Notes under the pieces: model-generated | The model's input: the letters and a program-made list of their open reading frames with translations, nothing else | The model's database searches: none | Told to the model about the DNA's origin: nothing | Shown here: positions 20,964 through 27,037 of the stretch, piece after piece | How positions within the stretch are numbered: position 1 is the stretch's first letter | Layout of the letters: each line of letters starts with the position of its first letter | NCBI GenBank assembly: GCA_038232935.1 | Contig: JBBSMX010000046.1 | Span: forward strand, 1 to 27,037 | Length of the DNA stretch: 27,037 nucleotides | Source of the DNA: JBBSMX01 sp038232935 | Lineage (GTDB): Bacteria; Bacteroidota; Rhodothermia; Rhodothermales; JANQRZ01 | Direction of reading: 5' to 3' | Program-made: the position numbers and the translations under genes

Positions 20964-21772
20964 CAGTCGCCCTCGAAGACGGGCTTCTCTTTGTTCACGA
21001 ACGCACGGTAGGCGCGCTCGAAGTCGTGCGTCTGCATGCAAATGGCCTGCGCCTGCGCCTCGGCCTCGATGGCCTGCTCGATGCCCATGCTCCACTCCTG
21101 GTCGAGCATCGTCTTCGTCATCATGTGCGCGAACGTCGGGCCGTGGGCGAGCGAGTGGGCGAGTTCGTGCGCTGCCTCGCCGAGCGTATCCCCCGAAACG
21201 AGTTGGTTGTAGAAGCCCCACGCGTGCGCTTCGTCGCCGCGCATCGAGCGGCCGGTGTAGAGGAGCTCGGCGGCGCGGCCCTGCCCGATGATCCGGGGGA
21301 GGATCGCGCACGCGCCCATGTCGCACCCGGCCAGCCCGACGCGCGTGAACAGAAACGCCACCTTGCTCTCCGGCGTCCCGACGCGGAGATCAGACGCCAT
21401 CGCCATGATCGCCCCCGCGCCGACGCAGATCCCGTCGACGGCCGCGATGACGGGCTGCGGGCAGCCCCGGATGGCTTTGACGAGGTCGCCCGTCATCCGC
21501 GTGAACCGGAGGAGCGCGGGCATGTCCATCTCCGTGAGCGGGCCGATGATCTCGTGGACATCGCCGCCGGAGGAGAAGTCGCCGCCCGCACCGGTGAGCA
21601 CGACGGCCTTCACCTCGTCGGTGTAGACGAGGGCGCGGAAGGTATCGCGTAACTCGGCGTAGGAGTCGAACGTAAGCGGGTTTTTTTTCTCGGGCCGGTT
21701 GAGGGTGACGGTGGCGACGCGGTCCTCGAAACTCCAGAGGAAGTGCTTCGGGGAAAAGGTGCGGGGGTCCAT
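20963..21772 (-). CDS. crotonase-superfamily protein (enoyl-CoA hydratase family) without both catalytic Glu
   Basis: 269 aa from the ATG at 21772; a start at 21847 would add 25 atypical residues. The oxyanion-hole regions are AGGDFSSGGDVHEI (62-75) and GICVGAGAIMAMASDLRV (114-131). The two glutamates of classic hydratase are replaced: I122 stands where GGGCE carries Glu, and R144 in FLFTRVGL where PE carries Glu. D151 in GLAGCDMGAC is a possible alternative acid. From memory, FLFTRVGLxGxDMGA crotonases occur in 2-aminobenzoyl-CoA-type clusters. It is the first gene of the operon and divergent from the PAS phosphatase. The reaction is probably not simple hydration of crotonyl-CoA. Confidence 0.9.
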   Translation of the reverse strand: MDPRTFSPKHFLWSFEDRVATVTLNRPEKKNPLTFDSYAELRDTFRALVYTDEVKAVVLTGAGGDFSSGGDVHEIIGPLTEMDMPALLRFTRMTGDLVKAIRGCPQPVIAAVDGICVGAGAIMAMASDLRVGTPESKVAFLFTRVGLAGCDMGACAILPRIIGQGRAAELLYTGRSMRGDEAHAWGFYNQLVSGDTLGEAAHELAHSLAHGPTFAHMMTKTMLDQEWSMGIEQAIEAEAQAQAICMQTHDFERAYRAFVNKEKPVFEGD

Positions 21773-21954
21773 GCGTGTGGCGAGACGGGAGGGGAGGGTC
21801 CCTAAACATATCGCTCCGCGCTCTTCCTCGCCCGAGATTGTGTGCACCCGTCTGCGGAGACAGGCGCGAACGAATTCACAGTTGGGCGGATGCGGTGGCG
21901 GCTCTGTCGCCCCGACCCCTGCGTAATTTTACGGGCTCCCAACCTCTTTTTCCT

Positions 21955-24900
21955 ATGGACGTCGCTTTGTCCGCCGACCTCGACGCGCTCCGCCGGCGGA
22001 TCGAGGAGCTCGAACGGGAAAACCAGGCCCTCGCCAGAGGGGCCGAGCGGGCCGCTGCGACCGAGCAGGCACACCGATTGTCGGAAACCCGCTTCCGTGC
22101 CCTCTTCGAGCAGTTCCCGATCAGCGTCCAGATCTTCGATCCCGAGGGGAGGACGCTGGCCGTCAACCGCGCCTGGCAGCGCCTCTTCGGCCTCCCGGTC
22201 AAACAGCTCGCGGACTTCAACCCGCTGCAGGATCCGCAGCTCGAACCCATCCGGGAGCACCTGCGGCGGGGCTTCGCCGGCGAGGTCGTCACGATCCCGC
22301 CGCACCCGTTCGATCCCAGCCCGTTCGACGATCCTGAGCCGGCGGCGGGGCGGGTGAAGTGGCTGGAGGTCACCGTGTGGCCGGTTCGCGACGGGGCGGA
22401 CACGATCCGCGAAGTCATCGTCGCCCACCGCGACGTGACGGAGCAGCGGGAGGCCGAGCTGGCGACCGAGGACCAGGAACGCCAACTCCGCGAGGCCCAG
22501 CGCATCGCCCACCTCGGCAGCTGGCGATGGGAAGTAGACAGCGACCGCATCGCGTGGTCGGACGAAATGGCTCGCATCTACGGCCTCGAACCGACCGGCG
22601 CGCCCGTGGCTTTCGACGCGTTCGTCACGCGCGTCCACCCGGACGACCGCGCCACCGCGCTCGACGCCGTGGAACGCGCCCGCCGGGACGGGCAGCCCTT
22701 CGAGTTCCAGCACCGCGTCGTCCGCCCGGACGGGGCGGTCCGCGTCCTCTACAGCCGGGGCGAGGTGGAGCGCGACGACGAGGGGGCCGTGCGCGCGATG
22801 GCCGGGACCGGGCAGGATATCACGGACCTCCGGGAGGCAGAGGAAGCACTGCGCACCTCGGAGGAGAGCTACCGCACCATCTTCGACCTCTCCTCCGACG
22901 CCGTCTTCGTCCACGACATCGAGACCGGCGCCATCCTCGACGCCAACCGGAAGGCGTGCGCCCTGCACGACTGCACCCTCGCCGAGCTCAAGGCGCTCGG
23001 CATCCGCGGGATCAGCTCCGGCACGCCCCCCTTCGACGCCGAGCACGCCCAAGCGTACGTGCAGCGAGCCGCTGCCGGGGAGCCCCAGCGGTTCGAGTGG
23101 CAGGTGCGACGGCGGGACGGCGAGCCCGTCTGGGTGGAGGTGGACCTCCACCGCGTGCGCATCCTCGGGGAGGACCGCGTGCTCGCCAACGTCCGCAACA
23201 TCAAGGATCGGAAGGCCGCCGAGGCTGCGCTCCAGCGTGCCCACGACGAGCTGGAACGCCGCGTCGAGGTACGGACGGCCGAGCTGGCACTGGCCGAGTA
23301 CCGGTTCCGCGCCATCGTCGAGGCGAGCCCGGTACCCATCATCTTCTCCCACGTCCGCGGCGGCACGGTCGTCTTCGCGAACGAGCGCCTCGAAGTCCTC
23401 GTCGGGGCCGAGCCCGGCCAGCTCCTCGGGCGGAAGACGCCGGATTTCTACTACGACCCGGCCGACCGCCCTGCGATCCTCGACTCGCTCCGGGAGCGGG
23501 GCGTCGTGCGGAACGCCGAGCTACGGATCAAACGCTTCGACGGCACGCCGCGTTGGGTCTCGCTCTCCGTCCAGCGCATCGTCTTCGGGGGCGAGCCCAC
23601 CCTCGCCACCGCGCTCGTCGACATCACCGAGCGGAAGGAGGCGGAGGACGCGCTGCGGGAGCGAACGCAGGAGCTGGAGGGGATCTTCCGCGCCCTCCCC
23701 GACCTCTACTTCCGCATGGAGGCCAACGGCACCATCGTCGCCTACCGCGCCGGCCGCGCGTTCGGCCTCTACGCCCCGCCCGAGGCGTTTCTGGGGCAGC
23801 GGGTGCAGGACGTCCTCCCCGCACCCGTCGGGTCCCAGGTGGGCGAGGCGCTCGCCGAGGTGGCCCAAACCGGCGACCTCGTCTATCTCGAATACACGCT
23901 CCCCCTCGGCGAGGAGCGGCGCGACTTCGAAGCCCGCCTCCTCCCCCTCGACGACGGGCAGGTGATCGCCGTCGTCCGTGACGTGACGGCGCGCAAGAGC
24001 GCGGAGGCAGCGGTCCGCGCGAGCGAGGAGAGCTACCGCGGCCTCTTCGATGCCCTCACCGAGTTGGTCTACATCCAGGACCTGGAGGGCCGCTTCCTCA
24101 CCGTGAACGAGGCCGTCGTCCGGGCCTACGGCTACACGCGCGAGGAGCTCGTCGGGCAGACGCCGGACTTCCTCGGCGTGCCTGAGACGGTGGACCCCGA
24201 GGCATTCGCCGCCGTCTTCGCCCGCGCCGTCGGCGGGGAGCCGCAGCGGTTCGAGTGGTGGGGCCGCCGCAAGGACGGGAGCACGTTCCCGAAAGAGGTC
24301 GTGATCAAGCGCTCGACGTACTTCGGGCACGACGTCATCATCGCCGTCGCGCGCGACATCACCGAGCAGAAAGAGGCCGAGGAGGCTCTCCGGGAGAGCG
24401 AGGAATATTTCCGCCGGCTCATCGAGAATGGCCAGGACCTCATCCAGCTCATCGACGCCGACGGGAAAACCACCTACGTCAGCCCGTCCGTCGAGCGCCT
24501 GACGGGCTTCACGCCGGAGGAGATGGTGGGATCGGTGGCCGAGAGCGGCCTGCACCGGGACGACCTCGCGCGCACGCTGGACATCCTCGCACGGGCCGTC
24601 GCCGAGCCCGGCACCACGCACACCGCCGAGTACCGCATCCGGCACAAGGACGGGTCGTGGCGGGTGTTCGAAGGCTACGGCCGCACGTTCTCCCCCACCT
24701 CCGCCGATGAGGGCGTCGTCGTCAACGCGCGGGACATCACCGAACGGAAACGCTTCGACGAAGCGCTGCGCGAGAGCGAAGAGCGCTTCCGCTCCCTCAT
24801 CGAGAACGCCCACGACATCACCTGCACCATCGACACCGACGGCGTGATGACGTACCTGAGCCCGTCGATCCAGCGCAACCTCGGCTGGGAACCGGAGGAG

Positions 24901-26352
24901 CTCGTCGGGCAGAGCGCCTTCGCCCTCATCCACCCCGACGACGTGGCAGGCGTGATCGGGGCGCTGGGCGCGGTGGCCGCTGCGCCAGGCTCCACCGCCT
25001 CAGCCGAGTACCGTTTCCGCCACAAGGACGGGAGCTGGCGCCTGCTCGAAGGGATCGGGCGGACGCTCTCGCCCACGTCGGTGGACGAGGGGCTGGTCGT
25101 CAACATCCGCGACGTCACGGAACGGAAAGAGGTCGAGGAGGCGCTGCGCTTGCAGAAGACCCTGCTCGAAGCGCAGGGCGAAGCCTCCATCGACGGCATC
25201 CTCGTCGTCTCCCCCGAGGGCGCGATGCTCTCGTTCAACCGCCGCTTCGTCGAGATGTGGGAGATCCCGCCGGAGGTCGTCGCCTCCGGGTCCGACGACG
25301 CGGCCATCCGGGCCGTACTGAGCCAGCTCCACGACCCCGACACTTTCACCGCCCGCGTCGTCCACCTCTACGAGCACCCCGACGAGGAGAGCCGCGACGA
25401 GATCCTCCTGCGCGACGGGCGCGTCTTCGACCGCTACAGCGCGCCCGTCCGGAGCCAGGAAGGCGACTACTACGGACGGATCTGGTTCTTCCGCGACATC
25501 ACCGAGCGAAAGCGGGCCGAGGAGGCGCTACGCGCCAGCGGGGAGCGCGAGCGGCTCCACGCCCAACGCCTCGAAGAGGAGCTCGAAGTCGGGAGGCAGA
25601 TCCAGCTCAGCTTCCTGCCGGCCGAGCTGCTCCGCCCGAGCGGATGGGAGGTCGAGGCCCGGTTCCAGCCCGCCCTGCAGGTGGCCGGCGACTTCTACGA
25701 CACCTTCGGCCTGCCCATCGGGCGCGTCGGCCTCATCATCGCCGATGTCTGCGGCAAGGGCGTCGGAGCGGCCCTCTTCATGGCCCTCTTCCGCAGCCTG
25801 CTCCGCGCCCACGCCGAGCGCGCCAGCGCCTCCCGCACACGTATGCCGCACGCCGCCGAGGCCGTACTCAAGGAGGCCGTGACCGCCACGAACCAGTACA
25901 TCGCCCGCGTCCACCGGCCCTCGCACCGTCGCAAACTCGGCCACACCTTCGCCTCCGTCTTCTTTGGCCTGCTCGACCCCGAGACGGGCACGCTCCACTA
26001 CGTCAACGCCGGGCACGAGCCGCCCGTGCTGATTGGGCCGAGCGGCCCCGTGGCCCGCCTGACCCCGACCGGCCCCGCCCTCGGCCTCATCGCCGACGCC
26101 TCGCTCGCGGTCGAAACGATCACGATCGCGCCGGGCGAGACGCTCCTGGCCTACACCGACGGCGTCACCGAAGCGCGCAACGCAGCGGGCGGCTTCTTCG
26201 AGGAAAAGCGCCTCCTGAAACTCCTCGACGAGCCCGCCCCCTCCGCCGCCCACCTCCTCGACCGCATCGAGGCGGCCGTCCACCGCTTCGCCGACGGCGC
26301 CCCCGCCTCCGACGACGTGACCCTGATGGCGGTCCGGCGCGGCACCGGCTGA
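21955..26352 (+). CDS. soluble multi-PAS (about nine) PP2C/SpoIIE-type serine phosphatase
   Basis: 1465 aa from the ATG at 21955. The frame is open from 21775, but that part overlaps the divergent promoter region. A short coiled coil (8-35) is followed by PAS/PAC units starting near residues 46, 175, 302, 447, 571, 690, 815, 941 and 1065. Each ends in a DITERK-like PAC tail leading into a helical linker. A coiled coil (about 1185-1205) joins them to the SpoIIE domain with GDFYDTF (1244), IADVCGKGVGAALF (1261), NAGHEPP (1351), YTDGVTEARN (1397) and SDDVTLM (1451), all intact. There is no membrane segment. PAS units 7 and 8 are clearly duplicates (RHKDGSWR, GRT.SPTS.DEG). It would dephosphorylate a STAS protein in response to several cues. 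Ligands cannot be named. Confidence 0.93.
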   Translation: MDVALSADLDALRRRIEELERENQALARGAERAAATEQAHRLSETRFRALFEQFPISVQIFDPEGRTLAVNRAWQRLFGLPVKQLADFNPLQDPQLEPIREHLRRGFAGEVVTIPPHPFDPSPFDDPEPAAGRVKWLEVTVWPVRDGADTIREVIVAHRDVTEQREAELATEDQERQLREAQRIAHLGSWRWEVDSDRIAWSDEMARIYGLEPTGAPVAFDAFVTRVHPDDRATALDAVERARRDGQPFEFQHRVVRPDGAVRVLYSRGEVERDDEGAVRAMAGTGQDITDLREAEEALRTSEESYRTIFDLSSDAVFVHDIETGAILDANRKACALHDCTLAELKALGIRGISSGTPPFDAEHAQAYVQRAAAGEPQRFEWQVRRRDGEPVWVEVDLHRVRILGEDRVLANVRNIKDRKAAEAALQRAHDELERRVEVRTAELALAEYRFRAIVEASPVPIIFSHVRGGTVVFANERLEVLVGAEPGQLLGRKTPDFYYDPADRPAILDSLRERGVVRNAELRIKRFDGTPRWVSLSVQRIVFGGEPTLATALVDITERKEAEDALRERTQELEGIFRALPDLYFRMEANGTIVAYRAGRAFGLYAPPEAFLGQRVQDVLPAPVGSQVGEALAEVAQTGDLVYLEYTLPLGEERRDFEARLLPLDDGQVIAVVRDVTARKSAEAAVRASEESYRGLFDALTELVYIQDLEGRFLTVNEAVVRAYGYTREELVGQTPDFLGVPETVDPEAFAAVFARAVGGEPQRFEWWGRRKDGSTFPKEVVIKRSTYFGHDVIIAVARDITEQKEAEEALRESEEYFRRLIENGQDLIQLIDADGKTTYVSPSVERLTGFTPEEMVGSVAESGLHRDDLARTLDILARAVAEPGTTHTAEYRIRHKDGSWRVFEGYGRTFSPTSADEGVVVNARDITERKRFDEALRESEERFRSLIENAHDITCTIDTDGVMTYLSPSIQRNLGWEPEELVGQSAFALIHPDDVAGVIGALGAVAAAPGSTASAEYRFRHKDGSWRLLEGIGRTLSPTSVDEGLVVNIRDVTERKEVEEALRLQKTLLEAQGEASIDGILVVSPEGAMLSFNRRFVEMWEIPPEVVASGSDDAAIRAVLSQLHDPDTFTARVVHLYEHPDEESRDEILLRDGRVFDRYSAPVRSQEGDYYGRIWFFRDITERKRAEEALRASGERERLHAQRLEEELEVGRQIQLSFLPAELLRPSGWEVEARFQPALQVAGDFYDTFGLPIGRVGLIIADVCGKGVGAALFMALFRSLLRAHAERASASRTRMPHAAEAVLKEAVTATNQYIARVHRPSHRRKLGHTFASVFFGLLDPETGTLHYVNAGHEPPVLIGPSGPVARLTPTGPALGLIADASLAVETITIAPGETLLAYTDGVTEARNAAGGFFEEKRLLKLLDEPAPSAAHLLDRIEAAVHRFADGAPASDDVTLMAVRRGTG

Positions 26353-26748
26353 GCCCCCGGCCCCCAGCAGCGGGATCACCGATCTCAACGGGTGCCGAGA
26401 TTTCAGACATCGGGGGACGAGCAGTAAGCCAGGGCCGATACGGAGCGGCCGTTCCGGCTGACCCCTGGCCGCTCCATTTCGAGGCACAGGGCGGCTCGAA
26501 ACGTGCGGGGGCCGGAGGCCTGTCGAGACGGCGGCGACAACGCGGAGGAGGGGTGCGGCCAGGGCGTACGGGTGCAGAGTTTCGTGCGCCGATCCTCATC
26601 GATTATCGCTCCATCCGGCGCTTGAAAGTAACGTGAAGGAGACGTACGTTCCGCGTTGCGGCCACCGAGCCCTCCTCCCGAGCCTTCCTGTCTTCCGCCC
26701 CGGCGGAGGTGGACCGCCCTGACCGGCACCCTTCACCTCTTAAGCCCT
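26353..26748. other. gene-free spacer with one structured element
   Basis: No frame in this 396-base stretch shows a credible protein on either strand. It contains the nested hairpin at 26428-26469. Otherwise I see only unstructured sequence and a somewhat A+T-richer patch near 26590-26650 that could hold the promoter of the downstream short gene. Confidence 0.6.
26428..26469 (+). repeat. nested hairpin after the PAS phosphatase gene
   Basis: Outer stem GCCAGGG (26428-26434) with CCCTGGC (26463-26469), internal loop, and inner stem CGGAGCGG (26441-26448) with CCGTTCCG (26449-26456). An alternative 9-bp pairing joins GGAGCGGCC (26442-26450) with GGCCGCTCC (26467-26475). There is no good U-run, so a simple intrinsic terminator is doubtful. 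Confidence 0.5.
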
Positions 26749-26919
26749 ATGGATATGGATACGCTCGGCCGCTCTGCGCGGCACCCCCTCGCGCTGGCGA
26801 CCCTCGCCGGCCTCGTGCTCGTCCTCGCCACGCCGGTGCACGCGCAGGTCTGCGCCGGTAGCGTTGGAATGCCCCCGTTCTTCGTACCAGGGGCTATGTT
26901 AACGTCAGTCGCGGGTTGA
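26749..26919 (+). pseudogene. 5' fragment of a secreted-protein gene, probably truncated by an insertion sequence
   Basis: 56 aa from the ATG at 26749. Residues 1-32 form a clear signal peptide (LALATLAGLVLVLATPVHAQ, cleavage after HA), followed by only VCAGSVGMPPFFVPGAMLTSVAG and a stop. Exported proteins of this type are normally far longer. The sequence character changes near 26890 and a transposase-like minus-strand frame begins at 26920, so the natural reading is that an insertion sequence entered this gene and supplied the stop. The function of the intact protein cannot be told. A very short genuine secreted peptide is the alternative. Confidence 0.5.
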
Positions 26920-27036
26920 TCAGATCGAGGCAATTCCTGCGTAGCAGAGGTTCAGATGCACCAGCTTCAGCAACGACACGCTCCAGAGACCTTGCCACGA
27001 ACGGGCGTAGACCCGGTCGCAGAACCGATCCCACAA
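26920..27036 (-). CDS. C-terminal end of a probable transposase (continues beyond window)
   Basis: The minus-strand frame is open from the window edge to a TGA at 26922-26920, giving 38 residues: LWDRFCDRVYARSWQGLW, then a hydrophobic helix SLLKLVHLNLCYAGIASI. The pattern of a basic/aromatic segment (RVYARSW.GLW) followed by a Leu/Asn-rich helix (KL..HNL-like) recalls the extreme C-terminus of DDE transposases in the IS4/IS982-type groups, from memory. It is too short to place in a family. The neighbouring broken secreted-protein gene supports an insertion sequence whose end lies near 26890-26915. Confidence 0.4.
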   Translation of the reverse strand: MWDRFCDRVYARSWQGLWSVSLLKLVHLNLCYAGIASI

Positions 27037-27037
27037 C

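Noticed and set aside
21802..23352. 516-aa minus-strand frame opposite the PAS phosphatase
   Set aside because: Antisense shadow; the plus strand shows repeated PAS/PAC motifs throughout.

Overview
The window is GC-rich, densely packed bacterial chromosome. Several features point to the Rhodothermales/Bacteroidota side of the tree (Rhodothermus, Salinibacter, Rubricoccus-like). The Mrp ATPase has the Bacteroidota-type C-terminus without CxxC, starts lack Shine-Dalgarno sequences, there is a lipoprotein of the DUF1460 amidase type, and a MenG/UbiE points to a quinone-based chain. This is inference from gene content; no rRNA or marker phylogeny is present.

Layout. 1-274: end of an unrecognised gene. 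424-1572: a membrane module fused to a degenerate receiver domain, closed by a strong terminator. 1643-6860 (minus): a run of 5 genes, namely a repeat-built envelope protein, prmA, ppx-like, mrp and nfu. 7129-10215 (plus): a partner-switching module of membrane SpoIIE-type phosphatase, STAS antagonist and RsbW-like kinase. 10242-11155 (plus): a lower-GC accessory patch with a DUF4279-like gene and a hicB-hicA toxin-antitoxin pair. 11152-14730 (minus): menG/ubiE, pfkA, a DUF1460 lipoprotein and aat. 14823-16365 (plus): a biotin carrier protein and an NAD-dependent epimerase. 16463-17266 (minus): a ZIP metal transporter, separated from the epimerase by a 20-bp-armed inverted repeat. 17778-21772 (minus): a tight four-gene aromatic/acyl-CoA operon (crotonase, acyl-CoA dehydrogenase, Rid protein, 2-aminobenzoate/benzoate-type CoA ligase). 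21955-26352 (plus): a soluble phosphatase with about nine PAS domains. 26749-27037: a short secreted-protein gene that seems cut off by the end of an insertion sequence.

How it fits together. The two SpoIIE/PP2C phosphatases (one membrane-bound with GAF, one cytosolic with PAS tandem) are plausible alternative inputs to the single STAS/RsbW pair, although no sigma factor or other output is encoded here. The CoA operon resembles the core of 2-aminobenzoyl-CoA/salicylyl-CoA type catabolic clusters but has no oxygenase. Its crotonase and Rid proteins both lack canonical catalytic residues, so its substrate is open.

The most unusual non-coding signal is a set of gene-proximal spacers (before ubiE, pfkA-side, bccP and the epimerase) made of short A-rich or GATT-rich words repeated in inverted arrangement. 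The words differ between loci but the layout is alike.
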